Source: Alloprevotella sp. OH1205_COT-284 | GTDB taxonomy: Bacteria > Bacteroidota > Bacteroidia > Bacteroidales > Bacteroidaceae | Reading direction: 5' to 3' | Assembly (NCBI RefSeq): GCF_003859795.1 | Contig: NZ_RQYI01000015.1 | Span: forward strand, 1 to 52,487 | DNA: 52,487 nucleotides | Shown: positions 7,378-17,112 of the stretch, piece by piece | How the letters are laid out: the number at the start of each line of letters is the position of its first letter | How positions within the stretch are numbered: position 1 is the stretch's first letter | The notes under the pieces: model-generated | The model's input: only the letters and a program-made list of their open reading frames with translations | The model's database searches: none | What the model was told of the DNA's origin: nothing | Made by a program: the position numbers and the translations under genes

Positions 7378-8773
7378 CTATATTGTATTTTTCCAATTCG
7401 CTTTGTCGGGTGCTGATGTAGAGCATAAATTCGTCGAAGGCCAAATAGGTGTGGCCGTTCATGAGCATGATGCCGACATCGTCGCTAATGCGGATTTGAT
7501 CGAAGCCTTCAAAGGAGGATTTGGGAACTTTGAAAAATTCATCTTCGTTTTCAGAGAGGATGTAGAGATGAGTGGGGGTGATGGCGTAAAGGGCTGTTCG
7601 AAATTCGTATTCCAAATGTTCGTATGGCTTGATGATTTCGCAATCTTTGGAAAGCCATCTGTCGTAAATGTCGGTTACGGCCTTGTCGGTGCATTTGGTG
7701 AGGGAGAGGGATTGCGGCCAAACATGGGAACTCAACATCCGCTGCAAAGGAAGAACGACGGTGTCGGAATGATCGGGCATTTCCGTTTGGTACCACACTT
7801 GGTCGCTATCGCCATAGGACTGTCCCTGCATGCGGTGGGCGATGGCTTCGGGGTGTAGGATGTAGGCGATCAGACTGCCGTTGATGTGTTTGACAAGGAA
7901 AAGGGTGTAGCGGATGCCGGTCAGGCGGTTGTCGGCATCTTTGTGCCAATGGGTCATGAAATAGGTGCCGTCGTCTGCGGTGGGTTCGATTTGCCAAAAA
8001 TGGGTGTAGAGGAGTTTGCCCTCACATTCGTTCCAATAGCCTTCGATGTTCAGCCCCACGCGGTTTTGTTTCAAGTAGTCTGTCATGTCGTACATATTCT
8101 CGTTTGCCGCATAGCTTTCGTGTATGTGGAGTATTTGCGAAACATGAAACAAAAGCATGATTCGGGTTTTGTGTGGCTCTTCTCTTGCCTGCGTAATGCT
8201 TGGGAACAGGTGATGAAAGAAGTGGGTGACGGCCAACTTTTCAAAGAAACTCATGACGCGCTCAAACAGACGGGGCATGTCGATGACGTCGCCGTCTTTC
8301 GATTCATAGCCGGGTATGGCTTTGAGAAGCATCAGCAGAATGAAAGGGATATGGAGGTTGTGTTCAATGATGTGACGATATAGCGTTTCTCGCTTGGGAG
8401 GAATGTTGTCGGACCGATTGGGGGGATAGCAATAGAGGATCAGTTCTTGTGCGATCTCTTCGTATGTTGTACGTCTTTGAAGTTTTTCGTGATAGAATTT
8501 CCATGCTTTTCGATAGTGCGACATCACGCTGTCGAGCCGGAGTTGGCCGTCGGTATATAGTTCGACTTCGACTTTCAAATCTCGAAAAGCGGCACGAAGT
8601 TTCTGAGGGGTGGAGAAACTGCGCTTGATGCCATTGCCATGGATAGAACGATTGTCGAGCATGGTTTCAAGCTCTTCCATGGTGTTGTAAATGAGTCTTG
8701 TGTTGGCTATGGTGGTCAGCCATTCTTCGTATCGGGGGGCTTCTTTCATCATAATGGTGCGAAGATATTTCAT
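7355..8773 (-). CDS. Uncharacterised protein, ~472 aa
   Basis: The open frame extends up to 8881, but the first ~36 codons look non-coding. The start beginning MKYLRTIMMK at 8773 is preferred. The product is soluble, acidic and aromatic-rich, and has no signal peptide or transmembrane segment. The N-terminal third is helical (PRYEEWLTTIANTRL). The C-terminal half has many short strands (GTYFMTHWHKD, SLIAYILHPE). I recognise no known domain. It is the last gene after aroE on the minus strand with a 142-bp gap, so it may be transcribed with it. It ends inside the convergent terminator hairpin. Confidence 0.7.
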   Translation of the reverse strand: MKYLRTIMMKEAPRYEEWLTTIANTRLIYNTMEELETMLDNRSIHGNGIKRSFSTPQKLRAAFRDLKVEVELYTDGQLRLDSVMSHYRKAWKFYHEKLQRRTTYEEIAQELILYCYPPNRSDNIPPKRETLYRHIIEHNLHIPFILLMLLKAIPGYESKDGDVIDMPRLFERVMSFFEKLAVTHFFHHLFPSITQAREEPHKTRIMLLFHVSQILHIHESYAANENMYDMTDYLKQNRVGLNIEGYWNECEGKLLYTHFWQIEPTADDGTYFMTHWHKDADNRLTGIRYTLFLVKHINGSLIAYILHPEAIAHRMQGQSYGDSDQVWYQTEMPDHSDTVVLPLQRMLSSHVWPQSLSLTKCTDKAVTDIYDRWLSKDCEIIKPYEHLEYEFRTALYAITPTHLYILSENEDEFFKVPKSSFEGFDQIRISDDVGIMLMNGHTYLAFDEFMLYISTRQSELEKYNIERVRCIE

Positions 8774-8915
8774 AAAAGGATGTCTGCGGAGGAAAAGGCA
8801 GAGCGATTGCAGTCGGTGCAAGGAAAAAGTCGTGATTTTGTATCCATATACGAAGAGGAAGTGGGAGAAACGGCAGCGCAACCTCTAAAACAGCGGCTTG
8901 ACGGGTCGCGAAACA

Positions 8916-9689
8916 TCATTCTTGCCAGATCTTCCAAGCGGCGAGAGCTTGCAAATGAAGCATTTCGAGGCCGTTTTTGATAGTGGCGCCTTGCATGCGA
9001 CCGAGGGCGAGAAAGCGAGTTTCGAGAGGATTGTAGATTAAATCGTACAGAAGATGCCGATCGGTCAGTGCTTCGTAGGGGAGGGCGGGAGCTTCGGCTT
9101 CGCGAGGGTGCATGCCGAGCGGAGAGCAATTGACAATGAGGTGTACGGACGCGAAGTGAGCGGGAAGGAGTTCGGCATATTCGACAACGGGAACGGAAAC
9201 ACCCCCTACGTTCATTGTTTCGGCATGACGTGTGCGTGTGACGAAGGTGGGCGAAATACCCAAACGATGAAGGCCATAGACCACGGCACGCGATGCGCCT
9301 CCCGTGCCGAGAACAAAGGCACGGCGGTGGTGTGGACGGAGCAGGGGGCGGAGGCTGTCGGTGAAGCCGATGAAGTCGGAATTGAAACCGTGAAGCAGGA
9401 TTTTTCCATCGGTCTTTCGCTCGACGCGCACCACATTGACAGCTCCGATGGTTTGAGCTTCGGAAGAAAGTGTGTCGAGATGGGCTATCACGGCTTGTTT
9501 GTGGGGAATGGTCACGTTGAAGCCGACGAGGTCGGGATGATCTTCGACAAAGGAGCGAAGATCATCGACGGTGGGGAGATCGAAGTTGTCGTAGCGGGCG
9601 GAGATGCCCTCTCGTTTGAACTTTTCGGAAAAGAAACCTGCCGAAAAACTATGACCGAGGGGATGGCCGATGAGTCCGTATTGAAGCAT
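8916..9689 (-). CDS. aroE: Shikimate dehydrogenase
   Basis: The 257-aa cytosolic enzyme reduces 3-dehydroshikimate to shikimate with NADPH in aromatic amino acid and folate precursor synthesis. Visible signatures are the shikimate-binding start GLIGHPLGHSFS, the NVTIPHK segment with the catalytic lysine, the dinucleotide-binding GTGGASRAV near residue 120, and the NCSPLGM motif in the second half. Length is normal for compact AroE. It follows ubiE by 69 bp on the same strand and is probably in the same transcript. Confidence 0.95.
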   Translation of the reverse strand: MLQYGLIGHPLGHSFSAGFFSEKFKREGISARYDNFDLPTVDDLRSFVEDHPDLVGFNVTIPHKQAVIAHLDTLSSEAQTIGAVNVVRVERKTDGKILLHGFNSDFIGFTDSLRPLLRPHHRRAFVLGTGGASRAVVYGLHRLGISPTFVTRTRHAETMNVGGVSVPVVEYAELLPAHFASVHLIVNCSPLGMHPREAEAPALPYEALTDRHLLYDLIYNPLETRFLALGRMQGATIKNGLEMLHLQALAAWKIWQE

Positions 9690-9758
9690 GGAGAGTGGTG
9701 TGGAGAGAAAGAAGAAAAGCCCCTGAGGGCTTGAAAAGAAATGGGTTTCCGATACCTC

Positions 9759-10496
9759 TTATTTGGCAGCGGTGTATAGGGTGGAGAGACCGAAGGTGAA
9801 GCGACGGAAGCGCACATCGGTATATCCTGCTTTTCGTAGAATTTCCTGCATGACTTCGCCCTGCGGAAAAGCCTCCATGGTGGCCGGAAGATAGGTGTAG
9901 GCGCGTGCGTCGTGCGATACGGTTTTTCCGACGATCGGCATGAGTATGCGCGAGTAAAAGCGGAAAAGTTGTTTCATGGGAAAACGGACGGGAGTGGTCA
10001 GTTCGATGATGACCAATCGGCCGCCGGGACGGAGCACACGGCGCATCTCTTGCAATCCGCGATCGAGATCTTCAAAATTGCGCACGCCGTAGGCCACGGT
10101 TACGGCATCGAAACTGTTGTCGGGGATGTCGAGTTGCATGCAGTCGGCTTTGCGCAGGGTGATGCGGTCGGAGAGGCCTTGTTGTTCCACCTTTTCGCGT
10201 CCGACACGCAGCATTCCCTCCGAAAGATCGACGCCGAGAATGCTGTCGAGGTTGAGGCGACGCATGGCGAGAAGGGCAAAGTCGCCTGTTCCGGTGGCGA
10301 CATCGAGCAGACGTTTCGGAGCGAAAGGGCGCAGGCTGTCGATGGCGGTGCGACGCCACGAACGGTCGATGCCGAGCGAGAGGACGTGATTGAGAAAATC
10401 GTAGGAATGGGCAATGCTGTCGAACATTTGTTCGACCTGCCGGCCTTTCGCACCCTCGGGGGAGTAGGGTTTGATCTGTTCTTGCTGATAGTTCAT
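9759..10496 (-). CDS. ubiE: Demethylmenaquinone methyltransferase (UbiE/MenG)
   Basis: The 245-aa class I SAM-dependent methyltransferase performs the last step of menaquinone synthesis, C-methylation of the demethylated quinone. The start at 10496 ([11 protein letters not shown]) is chosen because the frame open further upstream is the shadow of the CLC gene. Family signatures include [18 protein letters not shown] motif I DVATGTGD at about 65-72, and [15 protein letters not shown] with RVLRPGG. It begins 11 bp after the CLC stop. In this phylum the quinone is menaquinone, so the MenG role is expected. Confidence 0.93.
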   Translation of the reverse strand: MNYQQEQIKPYSPEGAKGRQVEQMFDSIAHSYDFLNHVLSLGIDRSWRRTAIDSLRPFAPKRLLDVATGTGDFALLAMRRLNLDSILGVDLSEGMLRVGREKVEQQGLSDRITLRKADCMQLDIPDNSFDAVTVAYGVRNFEDLDRGLQEMRRVLRPGGRLVIIELTTPVRFPMKQLFRFYSRILMPIVGKTVSHDARAYTYLPATMEAFPQGEVMQEILRKAGYTDVRFRRFTFGLSTLYTAAK

Positions 10497-10507
10497 GCGG
10501 AGGGTAT

Positions 10508-12265
10508 TTATTCTTCGGAGAAGTCTTTGAGAATTTCGCGATAAGCACTGTAAAGGCGGGCTTGTGAAACGAAACCTACGTAGTAGCCGTCGGCATCGGT
10601 GACGGGAAGCGTTCCGGCATCGTTTTTTTGGAACTTGTCCATGATGTCCTGCATGCTGTCGTCGGTGCGGACGATGGCGTGGGGTTGTGACATCAGCCCG
10701 TTGACGGTGAAGGAATTGTAGAGCTCCGAGCGGAAGATGAGATGACGAATGTTGTTGATGTTTACTACGGCGAGCAACTTTTTGTCGGGAGAGCAAACGG
10801 CAAAGTGCAAACGTTTGCTGCTCGAAACGAGTTGGAGCATCTTGCCGAGCGTCATGTCGGGCGAGAGAATGGGGCGGCTCTTGTCGGTGACATCTTCGAG
10901 ATTCATCAGTGTGAGTACGCTTTGGTCTTTGTGGTGAGTGAGCAGTTCTCCCCGCCGTGCCAAACGCATCGAATAAATGCTGTGAGGCTCGAAGGTGTGG
11001 ATGACGAGATAGCTGATGGCCGATACGATCATTAAGGGTACAAGCAGGCGGTAGCCGCCGGTGAGTTCGGCAATGAGAAAAATGCCGGTCAGCGGAGCAT
11101 GAAAAACGGCACTCATCACTCCTGCCATGCCGTAAAGGCAAGAGTTGGTCGGCGGAAGGGTGATGCCGAAGGGGGCGAACTGATTCCATACTTGCGAGAA
11201 AGTGTAGCCGGTGAGGCAACCCAAAAAGAGGGAAGGGGCGAACGTTCCGCCACAACCGCCGCCGCCGTTGGTGGCTGTGGCGGCAAAGACTTTCAGCAAA
11301 ATGATCAGTCCGAGGTAGAGCAAAATCCACCGCTCGTGACCGTAGAACAAGGAGTTGTTCATCACATCGACGGCATCGCCGGTAGTCGTACTGTTGAGTA
11401 GGGTGGAGATAGTGCCGTAGCCTTCGCCGTATAGCGGAGGAAACAGATAGATCAAAAGTGCCAAAACCATTCCGCCCATGATCCAGCGCACATATAGATT
11501 GCCGAAGCGGGCGAAGACGCGCTCGAAGGCATTCATGACACGAGTGAAATAGAGTCCGATAAGCCCACACAATACGCCCAAAAGGATAGTGCTCGGCACG
11601 CGTTCAACGATGAAAGGATCGTTGAGCGCGATGTGAAACATGGTGCCGCTACCCGAAAGAAAGTAGCTCACGCAAGCTGCCGACGCGCAGGAAATGAGCA
11701 GTGGAACGAGGGAGGACATCGTGAGGTCGATCATCAATACTTCGATCGTGAAGACCAAACCGGCTATGGGGGCTTTGAAGATGCCTGCCACTGCCCCCGA
11801 AGCACCGCATCCGACGAGGATCATCAGTGTGCGGTGGTCGAGATCGAACCAACGCCCGATGCGGCTGCCCAAGGCGGAGCCCGTCAGAACGATAGGCGAC
11901 TCCGCTCCGACCGAACCGCCGAAACCGATGGTAAGACCGGAGGCGACCATTGAAGACCAAGTGTTGTGGGAGCGCAGAAAACCTTGGTTACGCGAAAGGG
12001 CATAGAGAATTTTGGTGACGCCGTGCCCGATGTTGTCGCGGACGATGTATTTGATGAACAGGGCAGACAGCAGGATGCCGACGGCCGGATAGAGGAGATA
12101 GAGCGGATTGGAGCTGTCGACGGTGAAATTTCGGGTGAGAAACTCTTCGACGCTGTGGATGAACCATTTCAAGAGGTTGGCAGCCAGTCCGGAAGCCAAT
12201 CCGACGCATAAGCTGAGCAGCAAAACAAACTGCCGTTGCGTGAGTTTTTGTTGAATGCCAAGCAT
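10508..12265 (-). CDS. CLC-family anion channel/transporter with CBS domains
   Basis: The 585-aa inner-membrane protein has the CLC core of many helices (about 1-430) and two C-terminal CBS domains (about 455-580) that usually bind adenine nucleotides and gate transport. The motif with the external gating glutamate is present ([10 protein letters not shown]), as is the [11 protein letters not shown] ion-binding loop. The usual GSGIP selectivity motif reads GHGVT. The position of the internal proton-transfer glutamate (E203 in E. coli ClC-ec1) appears to be Val, in the phrase FTIEVLM. This suggests a proton-uncoupled channel rather than a Cl-/H+ exchanger, an inference from alignment by eye. 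It is spaced 11 and 17 bp from its neighbours in the operon. Confidence 0.92.
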   Translation of the reverse strand: MLGIQQKLTQRQFVLLLSLCVGLASGLAANLLKWFIHSVEEFLTRNFTVDSSNPLYLLYPAVGILLSALFIKYIVRDNIGHGVTKILYALSRNQGFLRSHNTWSSMVASGLTIGFGGSVGAESPIVLTGSALGSRIGRWFDLDHRTLMILVGCGASGAVAGIFKAPIAGLVFTIEVLMIDLTMSSLVPLLISCASAACVSYFLSGSGTMFHIALNDPFIVERVPSTILLGVLCGLIGLYFTRVMNAFERVFARFGNLYVRWIMGGMVLALLIYLFPPLYGEGYGTISTLLNSTTTGDAVDVMNNSLFYGHERWILLYLGLIILLKVFAATATNGGGGCGGTFAPSLFLGCLTGYTFSQVWNQFAPFGITLPPTNSCLYGMAGVMSAVFHAPLTGIFLIAELTGGYRLLVPLMIVSAISYLVIHTFEPHSIYSMRLARRGELLTHHKDQSVLTLMNLEDVTDKSRPILSPDMTLGKMLQLVSSSKRLHFAVCSPDKKLLAVVNINNIRHLIFRSELYNSFTVNGLMSQPHAIVRTDDSMQDIMDKFQKNDAGTLPVTDADGYYVGFVSQARLYSAYREILKDFSEE

Positions 12266-12282
12266 GAGTGTCGGAGTTGAGG

Positions 12283-12861
12283 TTATTCGCGAATAATGGT
12301 GATTTCGGACGAAGACGTGAGTTTGATGATAGAGGATGCGCGCTCATTGTCCTGTTCATCGCGTCGAGAGGTGCAAACGTAGTCTGCGGCATTTTTGATT
12401 TCTTCTGAAATTTCTGCAAAGCAGCGCGGTGCGGGTTGGCCGCTGATGTTGGCCGATGTGCTGACTATGGCGCGCTTCATGCGGAAACACAGCTCTTTGG
12501 AAAACTCCTCTTTCGTCATGCGGAGGGCCGCACTACCGTCTTCGGCTTTGAGATTGGGAGCGAGATTTCGCACGTTGTCGTAAATGATGGTGAGCGGACG
12601 TTCGGCCAGCTCTATGAGATTCCATGCCACGTCGGGCACGTCGGGCACGTAGAAATCGATTTTGGCTTCGCTGTCTACAAGGCTGATGAGTGCCTTGGCA
12701 TCCACACGCTGCTTGATGGCGTAGACTTTGGCAACGGCTTCGGGGTTGGTGGCGTCGCAGCCGATGCCCCAAATCGTATCGGTGGGGTAGAGAATCACAC
12801 CTCCCTGTTTCATTACGGAGAGGGCTTGGCGAATATCGTCGAGTTGGTCTTTCGTCAGCAT
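12283..12861 (-). CDS. Threonylcarbamoyl-AMP synthase (Sua5/YciO/YrdC family)
   Basis: The 192-aa YrdC-fold protein makes threonylcarbamoyl-AMP from threonine, bicarbonate and ATP for the t6A37 modification of ANN-decoding tRNAs. Signatures are YPTDTIWGIGCDA near residue 25, the KQR substrate-binding segment around 50, and STSANISGQ near 135. There is no Sua5 C-terminal domain, so this is the short TsaC-like or YciO-like form; these two cannot be separated by eye. It lies 17 bp upstream of the CLC gene and 19 bp after the acyltransferase stop. Confidence 0.88.
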   Translation of the reverse strand: MLTKDQLDDIRQALSVMKQGGVILYPTDTIWGIGCDATNPEAVAKVYAIKQRVDAKALISLVDSEAKIDFYVPDVPDVAWNLIELAERPLTIIYDNVRNLAPNLKAEDGSAALRMTKEEFSKELCFRMKRAIVSTSANISGQPAPRCFAEISEEIKNAADYVCTSRRDEQDNERASSIIKLTSSSEITIIRE

Positions 12862-12880
12862 ATCTGTGTTGTTGGGAATA

Positions 12881-13960
12881 TTAAAGATGTCGGGAGGTGG
12901 ATAGTTGTTCGTTCAGTCGGGTGTAGCTCCAAGCCAGCAACAGGGTGACGAGGAGGTAGAACAACACCGCTCCATAGACGAGTGTCGGCTCTTCCATGCG
13001 GAGCGCACGACAAGCCGGCAATATGGTGTAGTGGCGCACAATGGGGTGCAGAGCAAAGATTGCGGCCGAAATGGGGCCGATCCGTTGCAGCAGGCGGCGA
13101 AACTTGCCTTCACCGACGATTTGTGCAAGTGGCAGTGTGGCCATCAAAGCAAAAAGAGGAGAAAGCAGCCACAACCATACATTGAAAGCCGAAACGATAG
13201 TGAGCACCACGCCTGTCAATAGAACGGGAAGGGCTTTTACGGAAAATTCTTGTCGTGCGTAACCGATGCCGAGGGCGAAAGGAAAAAGGTGCCCCGGCGC
13301 GTTATAGCGCAGATAGGTGAGGGCTTCGACGCTTTCTCCGTTCCAAGAAAAACGAATGTCGGCTGCATAGAAGAAGACTTGGAGTGCGAGCGTTGCGAGC
13401 GTAACTCCCCAAAGCACGCCGCCCTTGCGAAAGGGGAAGAACACAAGGCGATAGAGGAGATAGCACTGCAAAATGAGCGAGAAAAACCACCAAGGCCCCA
13501 TGATGAAGTGTGCGACGGGAACGAGGTTGGAAGTATAAGTCAAGAGATGAACAACCCATTTCCAATCGCGAGAAAAACCGTCTCGAAAAATTGTTTCCGT
13601 CAGTATGAAAAGCAGAATGGCGGGCACCATCAGTTTCCACAATTTTAAGGCGTGGGCGGTCATGAAACGCAAAACGGATACTTTCGGAGCTTCGTTGCGT
13701 TCATATTTCTTGACGAGGCCGTAGCCGCTGAGAAAGAGAAACAACGCCACACCATAGTGTCCGAAATGCGAAAAGAAATTGAGAACAAGGTGAGGCCGTC
13801 CGTTTTGGAGATATTCCCAATATTGCCAAATGCGGGTGGCGTCGAACGTATATTCGTTTTCGGGTACGGCCATTGGCAACCAATGACAGAAATTGTGTAT
13901 CACAATCATCAGAATGGCGATGCCTTTCAAAAACGCGGTGTCGTTGCGAGATAGGGTCAT
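12881..13960 (-). CDS. Membrane acyltransferase (acyltransferase family 3)
   Basis: The 359-aa integral membrane protein has about ten hydrophobic segments. It opens with FLKGIAILMIVIHNF, the typical first helix of the Acyl_transf_3 family with its conserved His, and FLSGYGLVKKY follows. Members transfer acetyl or other acyl groups to sugars or envelope polymers across the inner membrane. Its start overlaps the stop of the upstream sulfatase-like transferase by 4 bp (ATGA), implying translational coupling. The pair therefore probably modifies the same surface molecule, such as lipid A, LPS or a glycan. The substrate cannot be read from sequence. Confidence 0.88.
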   Translation of the reverse strand: MTLSRNDTAFLKGIAILMIVIHNFCHWLPMAVPENEYTFDATRIWQYWEYLQNGRPHLVLNFFSHFGHYGVALFLFLSGYGLVKKYERNEAPKVSVLRFMTAHALKLWKLMVPAILLFILTETIFRDGFSRDWKWVVHLLTYTSNLVPVAHFIMGPWWFFSLILQCYLLYRLVFFPFRKGGVLWGVTLATLALQVFFYAADIRFSWNGESVEALTYLRYNAPGHLFPFALGIGYARQEFSVKALPVLLTGVVLTIVSAFNVWLWLLSPLFALMATLPLAQIVGEGKFRRLLQRIGPISAAIFALHPIVRHYTILPACRALRMEEPTLVYGAVLFYLLVTLLLAWSYTRLNEQLSTSRHL

Positions 13961-15765
13961 TGTTGAAGATTTGTGCGCATGGCTTTGTCATAGTCTACGG
14001 TTTGTTTGATCCAACGCGTGTGGGGGCGGAATTTTTCGGAAAGCAGGTCGCGCTGTTCGTCATAGTGCGGTGAGCGAATACCGGCAAGCCCCATTAGCAG
14101 ATGAGGAAGATCGTCGTGGCTGAACGGACGATCGAGAGCGCGGCGGATGCTCTGCACTACGGCCGGATGTTTCTTTCTGAAAGAAGGTGTTGTCCAGATC
14201 ATGAAGGGAATTTCATATTCGTATCGCAACACCTCGGCTTGGGGAGTCGGAGTATGATTGCGACCGTAGATGCCGCTTTCTCCGTCATACACCTCTTCGC
14301 CGTGATCCGAGAAATAGAGCACGATGGCATCTTCGTTTTTGAAATGAGTGAAGATGCTCGCTATCACTTCGTCGTTGTAACGGGTGGCGTTGTCGTAGTG
14401 TGCCACGATTTGCCGTTGTTCTTCGGTCAGGTCGGAACGTTGGATGTCGGCCGTCGTAAAGCGGGTTTTCTCTCCGGGGTACCTCCGGTGGTATTCCATG
14501 TGTTGCCCATAGAGGTGGAGAAGATAAAGGTTGCGCTCTCCGGGTTGAAAGCGTTGAAGCAATTTAGTGATTTCGGCTTCGGAGCGGCTTCGGAAACGGT
14601 TGCGAAAATCGAAACACAAGCTGTCCATGCGCTCGTCGTTGAGGAAGAATGAACCATTGAAATCTATCGAACCTTGTGCGGCCGACCGATAAAACTGATT
14701 GGTGACAAAAGCTACTTTATAGCCCGCACGACGAAAGAGCGTCGGAAACAACACACCGTCCGCCCACGTGCCGGGCTGATCGCCGCTGTGGGTGGAAAGG
14801 AACGACTTGAAACAGTTGCTCGTCAGGTTCCACGGCGTGACTACATCGGTAAAGACATGGAGCGTTCCTTTTGATTTCAAACGGGCGAGATTGGGGGTCG
14901 TTTCGAGCGGATAACCATATATCTGCGCATGATGCTTGTTGTAGCTTTCTCCAATGATCACAACGATGTTCGGGCAGGTTGCCGTGCAGGCGTCGACTTG
15001 CAGTGTGCCCATTCGTGACATCAGATTTTCCGTTTCTTGTCGGGCGATGTTCAAGAAATGTGTGGCGTGTATCAAACGATAGAACGAAGTGAAGAAAATG
15101 TATTCCGGAAAATCCTCGGCCTGTCGCGTATGCGTATTTCCGAAAAACTCGATCATCTTCTGCTTCTCTCCCCACCATGCACGGCCGTTGGCGGTTATCA
15201 ATGCGAGCACCAAAACCGAGAGTCCGGCCCGCTTAATGCCGTTTGCCGCCCAATGTGCCTTGTGCAGATCTCGAAAGAATACCTTTGCACCACGACGAAA
15301 CGCTTTTCCGCCTCGAATTCCGAGCAAAACATTGAGTACGAAAATCGACGAGAAAATACCCAGTGATTTCCAAAACTCTTTGCTCGTCCGACAAATGCCG
15401 AGAAACTCTCCGGCTTCGTTGCCGTTCGTTTCCAAGAGCAGATTGAGCATACTCGGGGAAAAGGTCAGCCGAAAGCGCATAAACAGAAAGCATTCCACGA
15501 CGGCAAGCAGATAGGCGACGGTGTAAACGCCGTATTTGAACGGAACGCCTATTTTCTTGGGTAATAAGCAGAAAATGAGGCAAAGCACATAGAGGTCAAT
15601 GCTCAGTTGGAATGCGTAAAAAGTGTGTTCGCTTCCCGGTCGTCCGATGATGAGGCAGGTGCTGACGGCCAATCCCGTCAGCACACAGAAGAACAGCCCG
15701 TGTCGCGACAATGGGACACCGAGCCATAGGAGATATTGCCAAATTTTACGAAAGAAGAGCAACAT
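13957..15765 (-). CDS. Phosphoethanolamine transferase-like sulfatase-fold enzyme
   Basis: The start at 15765 (MLLFFRKIW) is taken because the promoter lies inside the longer open frame. The 602-aa protein has about five N-terminal membrane segments (to about residue 195) and then a periplasmic alkaline-phosphatase-superfamily domain. Metal-site motifs are visible: IGESYNKHHAQIYGY near 271-285, a likely nucleophile Thr315 in PWNLTSN, and FSDHGEEVYDG followed by GRNHTPTP. This matches the EptA/CptA type, which moves phosphoethanolamine from phosphatidylethanolamine to lipid A or core sugars and lowers negative surface charge. It is coupled to the acyltransferase by a 4-bp overlap. Confidence 0.9.
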   Translation of the reverse strand: MLLFFRKIWQYLLWLGVPLSRHGLFFCVLTGLAVSTCLIIGRPGSEHTFYAFQLSIDLYVLCLIFCLLPKKIGVPFKYGVYTVAYLLAVVECFLFMRFRLTFSPSMLNLLLETNGNEAGEFLGICRTSKEFWKSLGIFSSIFVLNVLLGIRGGKAFRRGAKVFFRDLHKAHWAANGIKRAGLSVLVLALITANGRAWWGEKQKMIEFFGNTHTRQAEDFPEYIFFTSFYRLIHATHFLNIARQETENLMSRMGTLQVDACTATCPNIVVIIGESYNKHHAQIYGYPLETTPNLARLKSKGTLHVFTDVVTPWNLTSNCFKSFLSTHSGDQPGTWADGVLFPTLFRRAGYKVAFVTNQFYRSAAQGSIDFNGSFFLNDERMDSLCFDFRNRFRSRSEAEITKLLQRFQPGERNLYLLHLYGQHMEYHRRYPGEKTRFTTADIQRSDLTEEQRQIVAHYDNATRYNDEVIASIFTHFKNEDAIVLYFSDHGEEVYDGESGIYGRNHTPTPQAEVLRYEYEIPFMIWTTPSFRKKHPAVVQSIRRALDRPFSHDDLPHLLMGLAGIRSPHYDEQRDLLSEKFRPHTRWIKQTVDYDKAMRTNLQQ

Positions 15766-15806
15766 AAGTTTGTTTGGACTGCCGGCGGCGGTATGAATGT
15801 TTGGGG

Positions 15807-15837
15807 CAAAATTACGGCTTTCGGCGCAGGTCACAAA
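15807..15837 (-). promoter_or_regulatory. Promoter of the sulfatase-acyltransferase-tsaC-clc-ubiE block
   Basis: On the minus strand, TTTG (15834-15837) and TAATTTTG (15807-15814) are separated by 19 bp, an exact match to the Bacteroidota sigma consensus TTTG-N19-TAnnTTTG. Transcription should begin near 15800 and give a leader of ~35 nt before the ATG at 15765. Confidence 0.7.
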
Positions 15838-15875
15838 AAGATATGCCTTTTTTTCGCGACCGTGTCATAAAGAGC

Positions 15876-15901
15876 AGTCCGAAGCAGGGCGGCTTCGGAC
15901 T
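15876..15901 (-). terminator. Terminator after prfA
   Basis: A perfect 10-bp stem (15876-15885 with 15892-15901, AGTCCGAAGC and its complement) has a 6-nt loop. It lies 46 bp past the prfA stop on the minus strand and is followed by a short T-containing stretch. It separates prfA from the next operon's promoter. Confidence 0.65.
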
Positions 15902-15947
15902 ATTTTCGTATTTCGTCACACTCGGTCGGAGGCTCATCGGTTGCCGC

Positions 15948-17060
15948 CTACAATTCCGCCTCTTTGAGCCGTTCGGCGTTTTCTGCCACAATGAGGTGGT
16001 CGATGCAGTCTTGAATGTCGCCGTCCATGAAAGCGGAAAGGTTGTAGATCGTGTAGTTGATGCGATGATCGGTGATGCGTCCTTGCGGATAGTTGTAGGT
16101 GCGGATCTTGGCCGATCGGTCGCCCGAGGAAACAAGCGTTTTGCGGCGCGAAGCAATGTCGTCCACATATTTTTGGTGTTCTTTGTCGTAGATAAACGTG
16201 CGGAGGCGAGCCAAGGCGCGTTCTTTGTTCTTGGGTTGGTCGCGTGTTTCGGTACATTCGATCAGTATTTCCTCCACCGCTCCCGTGTTGGGATTTTTCC
16301 AGTTGTAGCGCAGACGTACTCCCGACTCCACTTTGTTGACGTTCTGACCGCCGGCACCCGATGAGCGAAAGGTGTCCCATTTTATTTCGCCCTCGTTGAT
16401 GATCACGTCGAAGGCTTCCGCTTCGGGGAGCACGGCCACCGTGGCCGCGGAGGTGTGTACGCGCCCTTGTGTTTCGGTGGCCGGAACGCGTTGCACGCGG
16501 TGTACGCCGCTCTCATATTTCAGCGTGCCGTAAACGTCGTCGCCCGTCACCGAACAAACTATTTCCTTAAATCCGCCGGACGCTCCCTCCGATGCACTCG
16601 AAACTTCGAGTCGCCAGCCTTTTGTCTCGCAGTATTTGGCATACATGCGGAAAAGGTCGCCGGCAAAAAGAGCTGCTTCGTCGCCACCCGTTCCGCCGCG
16701 AATTTCGAGAATGGCATTTTTGCTGTCTTCGGGGTCTTTGGGGACGAGCATCAGTTTGATTTCTTCTTCCAGTTCGGGAATGCGCCGCTCGCACACTGCG
16801 ACTTCCTCGCGCGCCATTTCTTTCATTTCGGCATCGTCTTCGGTCATGAGTATGCTTTTGCTCTCTGACAGATTGCCGAGCAGATTGGCATATTCTTGGC
16901 GTGCCGCCATGAGTTCTTCGAGTTCTTTGTATTCTTTGGTCAGGCGAACGTAGCGTTGTTGGTCGGCAATGACGTTGGGGTCGGTGATGAGGGTCGATAC
17001 TTCTTCAAAACGTGCGACGAGGCCGTCGAGTTTTTCAAGGAGCGAAGTTGTTTCTGACAT
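15948..17060 (-). CDS. prfA: Peptide chain release factor 1
   Basis: The 370-aa factor reads UAA and UAG stop codons and triggers peptide release on the ribosome. The stop-codon-reading PAT tripeptide is visible in QRVPATETQGRVHTS, which marks RF1 rather than RF2. The catalytic GGQ is in GAGGQNVNK. The typical RF1 ending YNYPQGRITDHRIN is also present. Length is normal and there is no RF2-type programmed frameshift. The fic gene lies 52 bp upstream on the same strand. Confidence 0.96.
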   Translation of the reverse strand: MSETTSLLEKLDGLVARFEEVSTLITDPNVIADQQRYVRLTKEYKELEELMAARQEYANLLGNLSESKSILMTEDDAEMKEMAREEVAVCERRIPELEEEIKLMLVPKDPEDSKNAILEIRGGTGGDEAALFAGDLFRMYAKYCETKGWRLEVSSASEGASGGFKEIVCSVTGDDVYGTLKYESGVHRVQRVPATETQGRVHTSAATVAVLPEAEAFDVIINEGEIKWDTFRSSGAGGQNVNKVESGVRLRYNWKNPNTGAVEEILIECTETRDQPKNKERALARLRTFIYDKEHQKYVDDIASRRKTLVSSGDRSAKIRTYNYPQGRITDHRINYTIYNLSAFMDGDIQDCIDHLIVAENAERLKEAEL

Positions 17061-17112
17061 AAGTAAATAATAATTATCCGGGGGTGAATGGAAGATAAGG
17101 GAAGAGTATGGA

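Noticed and set aside
9759-11570. Long 603-codon frame reaching into the CLC gene
   Set aside because: Only 9759-10496 is ubiE; the N-terminal 358 codons are a basic, low-complexity shadow of the CLC gene.
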